From: Geobacteraceae bacterium
GTDB taxonomy: Bacteria; Desulfobacterota; Desulfuromonadia; Geobacterales; Pseudopelobacteraceae
Direction of reading: 5' to 3'
NCBI GenBank assembly: GCA_025355965.1
Contig: JANXYR010000018.1
Coordinates: 1-52,263 of the forward strand
DNA: 52,263 nucleotides
Below are positions 6,942 through 16,533 of the stretch, one piece after another. The position numbers and the translations under genes were made by a program. The notes beneath the pieces are model-generated. The model was not told the origin of the DNA, did no database searches, and saw only the letters and a program-made list of their open reading frames with translations. Position 1 is the first letter of the stretch; each line of letters opens with the position of its first letter.

Positions 6942-8078
6942 ATGATTCTAAAACTTCCAGAAAATCGCAAGAAAATAATCGATTATCTTAACAGTGTTGA
7001 CGAGGACACCTTTATCGAAGAATTTGTCATTCCTTTCTTTTGCTCACAAGGGTATCAGGTCTATCGTCTAAATTCGCATGGCCCAGGTGAACATGGTAAA
7101 GACATTATTTTCGTAAGATATATCCCTATCTTCTGTGAGAACGAGTTTGTTTCAGTGCAGGCAAAGGCCGAACCTGTAACCACCTTGAATGTTGAAAAGT
7201 TTGGTAGCCAGTTAAAGCGTGCACTGCAAACGAAATTTGCCCCTCGCTCCGGAAGTGGTGATCTGAGTTCGCATTATGCAGTATTTATAAATGCTAGAAA
7301 ACACACTAACGATGCATATACGGAGTTCCCGCAGCTTGTTAATAGCCCTCACGTTAAAATATTAAGTCAAGAAAATGTGTGTGAATTGATTATGCAATTC
7401 GATATAGCGCCCAAAAGCCTCCTTGACCAACTCAGCATGGCTACTCAAGAAATACAATCAAAAGAGGATAGATTAGTAGTTGAAACAATTTTAGAAAACA
7501 ATCCAGCTGAAGTAGACAGCTTGTTAAATCACAAGCTAAAACTCTTAAAGGATAAAATTGATTTCACAACTAAGGAACTTGTTATCGATTATATTTATGA
7601 AAGATGGGAATCTGATCGGTCATGGGTTGGGACGGTTAAGCCCATGAAATGGTTTGACACCTATTTTGGTTTCTTTTCTGGAAAAAGCAGTAAATATTTA
7701 TTGACGATATTTGATGAATTGCTGTCATCAACACCATCTTTTGATGCCTTTCCATATACTGAATCTGTCGTTAAAAAAATAACTCCAGAGTTATTGGCTC
7801 CAATTGAAAATGATTTTATCAACTTATGTGCCCATAGGGCAGTATCGTACCCAAGAGAAAAAATCGATATTTTGTGTAAAAAACTTAAAGAATTTGTTGA
7901 TTCAGATCTCATAAAGTCTACTCCCAACAGATCCATTGCTGAAAAAGTTCTGCTAATAGAAAGAAATCGTAAAGAAGGAAAGCGTGAAGAACGGAAAAAA
8001 CTAGAAGAAGACATTTGTTGTTTTCTATACCCAGATGAAAAGTATCGAACAAAGATGATTTCTTTATTAGATGAGTAA
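6942..8078 (+). CDS. PD-(D/E)xK restriction-endonuclease-like protein
   Basis: The encoded protein is 378 aa, preceded by TAGGAG. Residues 20-80 carry an Mrr-like nuclease core: a helix with Glu (FIEEFVIPFF), then GEHGKDIIF (residues 49-57) and SVQAKAE (71-77), which gives E/D...QxK. The rest is helical and Lys-rich with no domain I can name. It lies between abiE and the type III-like modification gene, about 100 bases from each, so it belongs to the defence island but need not be part of either system. It could be a stand-alone nuclease with the C-terminal region as sensor; that part is inference. Confidence 0.65.
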   Translation: MILKLPENRKKIIDYLNSVDEDTFIEEFVIPFFCSQGYQVYRLNSHGPGEHGKDIIFVRYIPIFCENEFVSVQAKAEPVTTLNVEKFGSQLKRALQTKFAPRSGSGDLSSHYAVFINARKHTNDAYTEFPQLVNSPHVKILSQENVCELIMQFDIAPKSLLDQLSMATQEIQSKEDRLVVETILENNPAEVDSLLNHKLKLLKDKIDFTTKELVIDYIYERWESDRSWVGTVKPMKWFDTYFGFFSGKSSKYLLTIFDELLSSTPSFDAFPYTESVVKKITPELLAPIENDFINLCAHRAVSYPREKIDILCKKLKEFVDSDLIKSTPNRSIAEKVLLIERNRKEGKREERKKLEEDICCFLYPDEKYRTKMISLLDE

Positions 8079-8177
8079 CCGTGGTATTTGTTGGGTATTT
8101 GGTGAAGTTGTATGGAAGAAAGAAATAGTTAAGGGCAAGATTAACCCTGCCATCTTTAGCCACTAAAGGAGATTTAC

Positions 8178-10616
8178 TTGGCTGCTATCCATGATTTAAT
8201 CGCTCAGATTGAGGACCAGACTCTACGTCTGCGTCTTCTGGATGAGTTGTCTCGAATTACAAAAGAGAAGAAATTTGGTTTGGTGTTCGAGGATCATCTT
8301 CCAGAGTTGACGCCGCTTTATTCGGCCAAGGTGGTCAGAGGTTCTCATGTGGCCAGAAAGGACAGTCCGTTAGCCGACCTCTGGCGGGTCATTTCGGTGA
8401 ACAAGACTGAAGCTCAGTGCATGCAGCGGGCGACAGGTGTTAAGAAAAAGATGGCTTTGACTGATCTTGTTGTAGTTCGCCAATTCGGTGAGCCGATATT
8501 CCCTTCACTTGTTCCAGTGGACCGAGTTGTTAATGGTCCCGATAACGCTCCATGGCATATGTTAATTGAAGCAGATAACTACCACGGCCTACAACTACTG
8601 GAATATTGCTATTCCGGCAAAGTTGACTGCATCTACATTGACCCCCCGTACAATACTGGTGCCAAAGATTGGAAGTACAACAACGATTATGTAGACGGCA
8701 ACGATACTTGGCGACATAGCAAGTGGCTATCGATGATGAAGAAACGCTTGGAATTAGCAAGGCGACTGCTTAATCCGGACAGTTCTGTATTGATTGTCAC
8801 AATAGACGAGAAGGAATACTTGCGGCTTGGACTGCTGCTAAAGCAGGTATTTCCGGAGTGCAAAATACAAATGACGTCTATTGTGATCAATCCAAAGGGA
8901 ACTGCTAGATACAACGAGTTTTCCCGAGTTGAGGAATATGCTTTCTTCGTATTCATTGGAGGCATTCGCATTCAATCGTTTGGAAGCGACATGTTAACCG
9001 AGCGAGACTATTCATCGGAAACACATGTGCGATGGCGGGGTCTTGCACGAACGGGTCGTAAAGGGCTCAGATCAAATAACCCTGGTTCTTGGTACCCAAT
9101 ATTCCTCAATAAGTCTGACTTCAGTATACACTCAATAGGGGATTCAATTGGTAAGGATGTTGAAGAATCTTGCGTTGCAGTTCCAAAAGGGACCATTGCT
9201 GTTTGGCCTCCCAGTAAGAATGGTCAACAATATAGCTGGTCAGCGGTTCCTGAAACACTTCGCTCAATTCAAGCAAAAGGCGGTTTTAAGATGGGCCGCA
9301 TAAATCACGAGAAGCGGTCGTATCCATTTTATTACTTATCGTCAGGATCATTTGAAAAAATTGCTAAAGGAGAAATTGTCATAACCGGTCGAGGCCCTTC
9401 AAACGAATTGGTCGTCGAATTTGCTGAGGGATTAAAGTCGGCAGCACCTAGAACAGTTTGGAACAAAGTGGTTTACGATGCAGGCAGTCATGGCACGGGT
9501 CTGTTGCAGCAAATTATTCCTGGTGGAAAGTTTCCATTTCCTAAGAGCATTTATGCAGTGAGGGATTCAATCCGATTCTTTGTTTCCAATAAACCCAATG
9601 CCATTGTGGTTGACTTCTTTGCAGGTAGTGGCACAACTTTGAACGCTGTTAACCTGCTGAACTCAACAGATGGCGGCAATCGTCAGTGTATCCTTATTAC
9701 CAATAATGAAGTTTCAGAGAACGAGGCAAAGACGCTTATCGAACAAGGTCACATGCCTGGCGACGACGAGTGGAACAAACATGGCATCTGCCAATCCATA
9801 ACTTTCCCACGTAGCAAGTTCACCATGATTGGTTGCCGGGATGACGGCAGTGAGCTTGAAGGGGAATATCTGACTGGGAAGAAGGTTACAATAGAAAAGG
9901 CCCGCAGCTTCAAACAACTTGGTTTCACGGAAGGCCGCTTGTTATCCCTGGCACAAAGGAAACAGCTTGTGGCGCTGATTGACAATGTGCCGCAATCGAA
10001 GATTACTGCGGTTATGCCATTTTTAATTGATGATGAGATTTCTGTATCCATCCTGTTCGACATTGAGCAATCGGAGGCTTGGCTTGAGACTCTGGAGGGT
10101 CATGAGCATATCACTGACTTTTATATTGCAACACAGGATACAAAAAAATTCACCAGCATCAAAAAGCAGGTTCTGGAATTGCTTGGACCTATGCTACTGG
10201 AAGAAGAAGAAAAACGCCCACTAAAGGACGGTTTTCCTGCCAACTTAGAGTATTTTAGGATGGACTTTCTTGATAGGGATCAGGTCGCCTTGAAACGTCG
10301 CTTTCGGGAAGTTTTGCCGATTCTTTGGCTACGGGCAGGGGCCATTGGCCCGAGGCCGGAATTGTCAAGTAATGTCCCTGAACCTGAATGGCTTCTACCT
10401 GACCGGAACCCATTTGCGGTTCTTGTCGATGAACGCCGCTTTGGTCTCTTCCTTGAAGCGATCTCTAACCGGAACGATCTCACCCATGTTTTCCTCGTGA
10501 CGGATTCTGAAGATGCCTTCCAGGAAATGGCGGCACAGATTAAAGCACCGAACGTGTTCCAGCTTTATCGTGATTATCTTGAAAACTTTATGATCAATAA
10601 GGGGGACGAAGCATGA
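8178..10616 (+). CDS. adenine-specific DNA methyltransferase, type III-like Mod subunit
   Basis: The encoded protein is 812 aa, starting at a TTG 7 bases after AAAGGAG. Motif IV DPPYNTG is at residues 155-161 and motif I FFAGSGTTLN near 479-488. DPPY before FxGxG is the beta-class order seen in type III Mod enzymes. The stretch between them holds the target-recognition region. It is longer than classical Mod (about 600-650 aa), with an extra C-terminal region of about 300 residues. The stop overlaps the Res start (ATGA), so the two are translationally coupled. No simple-sequence repeat typical of phase-variable mod genes is visible. Confidence 0.85.
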   Translation: MAAIHDLIAQIEDQTLRLRLLDELSRITKEKKFGLVFEDHLPELTPLYSAKVVRGSHVARKDSPLADLWRVISVNKTEAQCMQRATGVKKKMALTDLVVVRQFGEPIFPSLVPVDRVVNGPDNAPWHMLIEADNYHGLQLLEYCYSGKVDCIYIDPPYNTGAKDWKYNNDYVDGNDTWRHSKWLSMMKKRLELARRLLNPDSSVLIVTIDEKEYLRLGLLLKQVFPECKIQMTSIVINPKGTARYNEFSRVEEYAFFVFIGGIRIQSFGSDMLTERDYSSETHVRWRGLARTGRKGLRSNNPGSWYPIFLNKSDFSIHSIGDSIGKDVEESCVAVPKGTIAVWPPSKNGQQYSWSAVPETLRSIQAKGGFKMGRINHEKRSYPFYYLSSGSFEKIAKGEIVITGRGPSNELVVEFAEGLKSAAPRTVWNKVVYDAGSHGTGLLQQIIPGGKFPFPKSIYAVRDSIRFFVSNKPNAIVVDFFAGSGTTLNAVNLLNSTDGGNRQCILITNNEVSENEAKTLIEQGHMPGDDEWNKHGICQSITFPRSKFTMIGCRDDGSELEGEYLTGKKVTIEKARSFKQLGFTEGRLLSLAQRKQLVALIDNVPQSKITAVMPFLIDDEISVSILFDIEQSEAWLETLEGHEHITDFYIATQDTKKFTSIKKQVLELLGPMLLEEEEKRPLKDGFPANLEYFRMDFLDRDQVALKRRFREVLPILWLRAGAIGPRPELSSNVPEPEWLLPDRNPFAVLVDERRFGLFLEAISNRNDLTHVFLVTDSEDAFQEMAAQIKAPNVFQLYRDYLENFMINKGDEA

Positions 10617-13111
10617 AAGTGGGGCTCTTCGATTTTCAGGAAGACGCATTGGCAGATTTGCGCGTCAAGGTCTCTGCTGCCCGGTTGCTGGCTTCTGATG
10701 ACAGCCCACAGGCAATTTCTTTCTCCGCACCCACCGGCAGCGGCAAGACTATAATGATGACGGCACTGTTCGAAAATATCCTATTTGGTGCGGCAGGCTT
10801 TCCATCTCAGCCGAATGCTGTATTCCTATGGGTTTCAGATATGCCCGAACTGAATGAGCAGACCCGTCTCAAGATTGAAGGGAAATCCGACCGGATTCGG
10901 ACACGGCAACTAGTTAACATCGATTCGACCTTTGACAAAGAGCGGCTTGAAGGTGGGCAGATTTACTTCATCAACACACAGAAGCTCGGGGAAGACAAGC
11001 TGTTGACCAAGCAAGGTGACGGGCGCAATTCGTCAATATGGGAAACCCTTACCAATACAGCAAGAGCTGCCAAAGACAGATTTTATGTCATTATTGATGA
11101 AGCCCACAGGGGTATGCGCGAAGGACGAGGCGAGGAGAAGGCCAAAACCATCATGCAGCGTTTCATCAAGGGGAGCGAGGAACATGGCTTAGTGCGCATG
11201 CCTTTGGTTATCGGCATGTCAGCGACCCCTCGGCGCTTTGAAGAGCTTCTAGCAGGCACTACACATACCGTTCACAAAGTTTATGTACCGACGGAAAAGG
11301 TCCAGAAGTCCGGGTTATTGAAAGATCGTATTCTGATTCATTTCCCTGAAGAGACAGCAGGGACTGAGATGTCGCTGGTTGCGGAGGCTGCGAAACGATG
11401 GAAGAAGCTGCAATCTGGCTGGAAAGAATACTGCAGGCTGGAAGGTGAACTGAGAGTCAGGCCAATTCTGGTTATTCAAGTGGAAGATGGCACAGAAGGA
11501 AAGCTGACTAAAACCGCTCTTGGAACAACACTGGCAACGATAGAAAGTACCATAGGCGGGCGGCTTAAAGAAGGTGAAGTAGCGCATACGTTTAACGACA
11601 GCGGTGATCTTGACATAGACGGGCGTCGAGTGCGAAAGATCGAAGCGTCGCGTATTGAGGAAGACGGGAAAGTCGGAGTTGTGCTCTTCAAGATGAGTCT
11701 CTCAACGGGGTGGGACTGTCCACGGGCAGAAGTGATGATGTCATTTCGGCGGGCGCAGGATCACACCTACATTGCGCAACTCCTTGGCCGTATGGTGAGA
11801 ACGCCACTGGCGCGGCGAGTGGAGCGTGATGCTGCTCTCAATGATGTACACTTGCTGTTACCTCATTTTGACCAGGCTGCTGTTGAAGCGGTTATAGAAG
11901 ACTTAAAAAATGTCGAGGATGTTCCTCCGGTTGAAAAGGGGACAACTCGGGAGCTCGTGACTTTGATTCGCCGTGAAGGGGTTGAAGATCTTTTTGCCGC
12001 GATGGATAAGTTAATTACCTACCGTGTCGATGCCTTCAGAAAGCAGAGTGCCTTGAGAAGGGTAATCGGCTTGGCGCGGGCACTGACGCACGATAGTATT
12101 GATGAAAGTGCTCTTGACAGTGTCAAAGGAACCTTGATCGGTCAGATGGCCTCCGAAATTGGCCGGTTACGGACAGCTGGCTGTTATGACGAGGAAGCGA
12201 ACAAAATCATCGGCATTGCCTTGAAGACCACTACTCTGCAAAAAGCCACAGGTATTGCCGAGACAAGTGACCCCTACCTTGTAGATACTGCCATAATTGA
12301 CATTGACCGTCAATTCGACCAGGCCGGACGGCTCTTCGGGAACGGCTTACAGATGGATTACTGGCGAGCTAACGCAGACCGAGATTCAGTTGATGTCAAG
12401 GTTGAGACAATCGTTCTTTCGCAAGATCAGAGTTGTATGCGAAATCTGGAGAACTTGACTGAGTGTGAGTTTGATCGACTTTTCGAGATGCACCGGCGGG
12501 ACATTTCGACCCGCAAGGAGGCAAGGCGCAATCACTATGAGAAGCTGCGCCTCGCCACAGCAACGCCTAAAGATATTCAATGGCATATGCAGGAAACCAT
12601 CGACTTCCGACGAACCCCTAAAGCGATGGTCTTTGACAGACATATTTACGTTGAGGACGATGGCCGTTTCCGTGCAGACCTCGGAACCTGGGAACGTGAG
12701 GTGATTGCTGAAGAACTGAAAGATGAGAAGGTCGTCGGATGGTTGCGTAACGTTGATCGGAAACAGTGGTCATTAGAAATCCCATACCGTGAGGGAGGCA
12801 TCATAAAGCCGATGTTTCCAGACTTGGTAGTAATCCGTAAGGATAAAAAAGGCTTCGTTTTCGATATTCTAGAACCTCATGATCCAAGCTTAAAGGATAA
12901 CTGTGTCAAGGCCGTCGGATTGGCTGAATTTGCCGAAAAACACGGGCATCTTTTTTCAAGAATCCAAATGATAAGAAAGCAACGTGGAGCGACGGGAGGT
13001 GAGAAGTTCTTCCGCCTTGATCTCAATACAAATGCTGTGCGAAGGCAAGTTCTGCCAATTGGGAGCGACAATAGCCGCCTTGACGAGATTTTTAAGAACG
13101 AGGCAGTATGA
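10613..13111 (+). CDS. DEAD/DEAH helicase-nuclease, type III-like Res subunit
   Basis: The encoded protein is 832 aa. Superfamily 2 motifs are complete: Walker A APTGSGKT (residues 39-46), DEAH in VIIDEAHRG near 165, SAT in GMSATPRR, STGWDCPRAE (motif V) and QLLGRMVRT (motif VI). The C-terminus has a PD-(D/E)xK-like strand pair: FPDLVVIRK, then VFDILEPHD, where the usual ExK reads E-P-H. With Mod it should form an ATP-driven restriction enzyme that cuts unmethylated DNA. It is shorter than classical Res (about 970 aa). Coupling to Mod is by a four-base overlap. Confidence 0.85.
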   Translation: MKVGLFDFQEDALADLRVKVSAARLLASDDSPQAISFSAPTGSGKTIMMTALFENILFGAAGFPSQPNAVFLWVSDMPELNEQTRLKIEGKSDRIRTRQLVNIDSTFDKERLEGGQIYFINTQKLGEDKLLTKQGDGRNSSIWETLTNTARAAKDRFYVIIDEAHRGMREGRGEEKAKTIMQRFIKGSEEHGLVRMPLVIGMSATPRRFEELLAGTTHTVHKVYVPTEKVQKSGLLKDRILIHFPEETAGTEMSLVAEAAKRWKKLQSGWKEYCRLEGELRVRPILVIQVEDGTEGKLTKTALGTTLATIESTIGGRLKEGEVAHTFNDSGDLDIDGRRVRKIEASRIEEDGKVGVVLFKMSLSTGWDCPRAEVMMSFRRAQDHTYIAQLLGRMVRTPLARRVERDAALNDVHLLLPHFDQAAVEAVIEDLKNVEDVPPVEKGTTRELVTLIRREGVEDLFAAMDKLITYRVDAFRKQSALRRVIGLARALTHDSIDESALDSVKGTLIGQMASEIGRLRTAGCYDEEANKIIGIALKTTTLQKATGIAETSDPYLVDTAIIDIDRQFDQAGRLFGNGLQMDYWRANADRDSVDVKVETIVLSQDQSCMRNLENLTECEFDRLFEMHRRDISTRKEARRNHYEKLRLATATPKDIQWHMQETIDFRRTPKAMVFDRHIYVEDDGRFRADLGTWEREVIAEELKDEKVVGWLRNVDRKQWSLEIPYREGGIIKPMFPDLVVIRKDKKGFVFDILEPHDPSLKDNCVKAVGLAEFAEKHGHLFSRIQMIRKQRGATGGEKFFRLDLNTNAVRRQVLPIGSDNSRLDEIFKNEAV

Positions 13112-13153
13112 TTGATATGCAAATATAATGCTTATTATAGTGAGGAAATTATC

Positions 13154-15082
13154 TTGAAAATCAAATCTGTTCGTCTCGAAAACTTTCGTAGTTTCATTGG
13201 TGAGACTATTTTTATTAACCGATATTCATGCTTTGTCGGAGCAAATGGAGCGGGTAAATCTACGGTTCTATCAGCTCTAAATGTATTCTTCCGTGAGCAG
13301 AGTTCCTCTACCGATACAAGTAAGCTTACTGACGAAGATTTTTATTGCAAAAACACTGAAAACCCAATTCGTATCACTGTCACTTTTGATGATCTTAACG
13401 CGGTTGCTCAAGAAGAGTTATCTGCTTATGTGCGACAAAATGAGCTAACTGTCACAGCTGAGATCATTTTCGACCAAGGAACCGGATATGGTGTAGTCAA
13501 GCATTTTGGACAGCGATTGGTCATGGAAGAATTTCGACATTACTTTGAATCAGAGAAAGCTAAGGCTTCTGCAGCTGATCTCACTGCCATTTATGATGCA
13601 CTGAAACTTCAGTTTCCCGATCTCCCAAATGCAAGATCCAAAGATGACAAAAGGGATGCACTTAACGCATATGAGGAGGTTCATCCTGAACGATGCGTTA
13701 TGACTCCAAGCGAAGATAATTTTTATGGCGTTAATAGCTCTGGGAAGTTGGCTAATTTTGTTCAATGGGTTTATGTCCCTGCCGTCAAAGACGCTGGAGA
13801 AGAGGGGCAAGAATCAAAGAACACAGCACTTGGGAAATTGATAGCTCGTGCCGTTCGCACTCGTACTAATTTTGAGGCAGAGCTTGATGCATTAAAAACA
13901 GAAACTCTCACAAAATACCATGAACTGTTGGAAAGAAATCAAGCAAGTCTTACTGAGATTTCTCAGTCTTTGCAACGTAGATTGGAAGCATGGGCACATC
14001 CAAATGTGCAGCTTGGTGTGGAGTGGCTCTCAGATCCTAATAAGTCAGTATCACTTCAACAACCAGTTGCAGGGATAAAAACCGGAGATGGCGAATTTTT
14101 TGGAAATTTGGCTAGAATGGGGCATGGACTGCAGCGTTCTTACCTGCTCGCACTTTTACAAGAACTTGCTGGTTCAGAAGCTGAAGATGCACCAACCTTG
14201 ATCTTGGGTTGTGAAGAGCCAGAGCTTTATCAGCATCCCCCACAAGCTAGGCACCTTGCAGAAGTTTTCTGTGAATTGGCGACAAGGAATAATCAAATCT
14301 TAGTAACAACGCACTCACCTCTATTTGTAAGTGGTGACGGTTTCGAGAACGTAAAGCTCGTTAGGCGAGGTGCGATTCGAAACGGAACTAATGTTCGTTC
14401 ACTTACATTTCAGAATTTGTGCAATAGAATTAGAGTTGCTAAGGGAGATGATCAAGTTCGCCGTATTGATGGGCTAATTGCTAAAATTCACCAGGCCCTT
14501 CAGCCTGGTATTGCAGAAATGTTTTTTGCGCACACTCCAATTCTTGTCGAAGGCTTGGAAGACGTTGCGTATATTACTACCGAATTGCATCTATCCGGAC
14601 TATGGACTGATTTTAGACGTCTCGGTTGCCATATTATTCCAGTTAATGGGAAAGATAAACTTATACAGCCTCTTGCAATGGCAGTTGAGTTAGGCTTACC
14701 AGTTTTTGTTATATTTGACGCAGATGGCGATACAATGAGAGATGATCATAGAGTCAAGCAAGAGAAAGATAATCGTGCATTGATGCATTTACTTGGGATA
14801 GAAGGCGATTCTTTCCCCAACCGAAATATTTTGGGAATAAACCACTCAATTTGGCAGACTAATCTTACTGAAACGGTGAAAGCGGATTTTCCAGCTGCTG
14901 ATTACACGCGAATAATCGAAGCAGCTCGCATAAATTACTCACATGAAAGTGACTTGGGGAAAAATCACTTATTCATATCTGAATGGGTTTCAGCTGCGTA
15001 TAATGAAGGGTTGAGGTCAACAAATTTAAGTAGTCTATGTAGAGCAATTCTAGATTTTGCTGGTCAAGCCACAGTTGCATGA
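13154..15082 (+). CDS. OLD-family ATPase with C-terminal TOPRIM nuclease domain
   Basis: The encoded protein is 642 aa from a TTG at 13154, which has GAGGA 7 bases upstream and gives the canonical MKIKSVRLENFRSF start; an earlier in-frame TTG at 13112 lacks this. Walker A GANGAGKST is at residues 29-37, and the ABC-type C-loop/Walker B region (LILGCEEPELYQHP) is near 350. From about residue 460 a TOPRIM domain shows VEGLEDVAYI and FDADGD, the acidic metal ligands. OLD proteins are ATP-regulated nucleases used in phage defence. It follows Res by 42 bases in the same orientation, so probably one operon with Mod-Res. Confidence 0.85.
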   Translation: MKIKSVRLENFRSFIGETIFINRYSCFVGANGAGKSTVLSALNVFFREQSSSTDTSKLTDEDFYCKNTENPIRITVTFDDLNAVAQEELSAYVRQNELTVTAEIIFDQGTGYGVVKHFGQRLVMEEFRHYFESEKAKASAADLTAIYDALKLQFPDLPNARSKDDKRDALNAYEEVHPERCVMTPSEDNFYGVNSSGKLANFVQWVYVPAVKDAGEEGQESKNTALGKLIARAVRTRTNFEAELDALKTETLTKYHELLERNQASLTEISQSLQRRLEAWAHPNVQLGVEWLSDPNKSVSLQQPVAGIKTGDGEFFGNLARMGHGLQRSYLLALLQELAGSEAEDAPTLILGCEEPELYQHPPQARHLAEVFCELATRNNQILVTTHSPLFVSGDGFENVKLVRRGAIRNGTNVRSLTFQNLCNRIRVAKGDDQVRRIDGLIAKIHQALQPGIAEMFFAHTPILVEGLEDVAYITTELHLSGLWTDFRRLGCHIIPVNGKDKLIQPLAMAVELGLPVFVIFDADGDTMRDDHRVKQEKDNRALMHLLGIEGDSFPNRNILGINHSIWQTNLTETVKADFPAADYTRIIEAARINYSHESDLGKNHLFISEWVSAAYNEGLRSTNLSSLCRAILDFAGQATVA

Positions 15083-15219
15083 CTATTACTCGCTTCCTTC
15101 AAACCGCCGACATCCACCTCGGCAAAACTTACCGTACCTCAGCCAATGAAATCGAGCGCTACGAGGACTTCTTTCGTATGCTCGGCGGCATCGTTTCCGA
15201 CGCAATACTGGAACAGTAA
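15079..15219 (+). pseudogene. truncated SbcD/Mre11-like metallophosphoesterase (first 46 aa only)
   Basis: An ATG overlapping the OLD stop (ATGA) opens 46 codons that read as the start of a DNA repair exonuclease: RFLQTADIHLGKTYR supplies the first metal ligands (DxH), then FFRMLGGIVSDAILEQ. The frame then hits TAA at 15217, and the expected GDLFD and GNHD motifs are absent downstream. Translational coupling indicates it was a fourth operon member before a deletion or rearrangement removed most of it. The junction is near 15216. Confidence 0.7.
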
Positions 15220-15949
15220 CTGAAGGCTTTGAAGAAGTAGCACCGAATTACGCTCAAATAGCCTTCAAAACTGCTTATTTTCCTCCAAAATGAGGTTTCT
15301 TCGCCCCTTCCTGCCATTTCTTGCTTATTTTATCAATAAAATGTGTAAAAAACGCAACAAAAACAACGTAACTAATTGATATCAGGCTATTTTTGTGCTA
15401 CATTGAGCACAATAAAGCGTATGCTGTGAACTTCATCATGAGTCACTGACGCATACCGATAATTGACGAAGCAACAAGCCCCCAGAGAAAATCACACCGC
15501 AGTTCCGACCTGTCAAATTCACCGTTCCACAGGAAGTTACGTTCCGCTCAAGAAGCTCTCCGCAACTGGATAACTACTGGTGTCGGAGTTTGTCCATATT
15601 TCGTCGAACTAAATACGTGAAAGTTATTCATAAAAGGAGGTGATGTGCATCATGACATGATGATCGTACTGTTTATCAAGTGACTCAACAAAACACGAAA
15701 GGCATTGATCTAAAATGTGCTTTCGAGAAATGGAGATGCAATGAAAGTACCATTTACCGATTGCGAATTTTATCCTAATTACCGCTCCAACGCCACACCC
15801 CTCCGTCAACACTCCAATAATCCATAACACCAAAACCAATGAATCAGGGTTTCTCAATATTTACAGCGTCATAAACTTTTTGGGCGTCGGGCTTTGAGAG
15901 TCATTTTACAAACGTGCATTCGTTACCGGCTTACGTGGTGCAGTTCAAC
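15220..15949. other. 730-base gene-free segment with palindromes
   Basis: No real gene is visible. Notable elements are TGAAGGC/GCCTTCA arms (15221-15267), TTGTGCT-N6-AGCACAA (15393-15412), an unusually strong ribosome-site-like AAAAGGAGGTGAT (about 15632-15644) and CATCATG-A-CATGATG (15648-15662). A 28-codon frame with GGAG sits at 15741-15827 (MKVPFTDCEFYPNYRS...) but has no recognisable relatives. This looks like the scar where the 3' part of the defence operon was lost. Confidence 0.4.
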
Positions 15950-16444
15950 TCACAAAAGCCCTCTTTCAACAAATGACAGATATTCACTGTCACCGATAAT
16001 GATATGATCCAGAATCTTGATGCCCATAATTTCACCGGCCTCTTTTAGGCGACGAGTGATCGCTATGTCTTCAGAAGACGCCGATGGATCGCCAGTTGGA
16101 TGCTGGTGTACCAATATGATTGCCGCCGCCGAACTCAACAGTGCCGTTTTAAATACTTCCCTTGGATGTACGATTGACTGGTTAACCTCATCAAATACAA
16201 CAGCGTCGTCAAGGTCAACGTATCCTAGGCCCTTGTCCTTGTCTTTGTCATTGGCTTTAAACGCATCTTGTAAGACCTTGCTAGCCAACTTCAGTTCTTT
16301 TCCTAACATTATTTTGTATTCGTCGGGGTCGGTGATGTTTTTATCTCGTAATTCAAAGTCGGCGAGAAGCCGCTTTGCCTTATCAGCTAATATAGTTTCA
16401 ACCCGTGAATAGTGAGTATATTTAGGAGTTTGTAATTCACTCAT
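15950..16444 (-). CDS. RadC-like JAB-domain protein
   Basis: The encoded protein is 164 aa, with GGAGG 6 bases before the ATG. The metalloprotease-type JAMM motif is intact: H113-x-H115-x7-S123-x2-D126 ([14 protein letters not shown]). The C-terminus ([11 protein letters not shown]...SFVERGLL) is typical of RadC family members. The usual N-terminal helix-hairpin-helix region is missing and is replaced by about 75 Lys/Asp-rich residues with a DKDKDKG run. Short RadC-like genes are common on integrative islands. The biochemical role is unknown; the name 'DNA repair protein' is historical. Confidence 0.8.
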   Translation of the reverse strand: MSELQTPKYTHYSRVETILADKAKRLLADFELRDKNITDPDEYKIMLGKELKLASKVLQDAFKANDKDKDKGLGYVDLDDAVVFDEVNQSIVHPREVFKTALLSSAAAIILVHQHPTGDPSASSEDIAITRRLKEAGEIMGIKILDHIIIGDSEYLSFVERGLL

Positions 16445-16533
16445 AACGCCTCCTCAAGTTCAGTTCAGGATAATAACAACAGTCAGTAAAAACAAGATTT
16501 CAAAAAAAATGACACGATTGTTCAGAGTGGGTA

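Noticed and set aside
8178-10616. phase-variable repeat tract in mod
   Set aside because: I looked for tandem 4-5 base repeats typical of phase-variable mod genes and saw none.
13112-13153. extended N-terminus of the OLD protein from a TTG at 13112
   Set aside because: The extra 14 residues are unlike the family and have no ribosome site; the TTG at 13154 has one and gives the canonical start.
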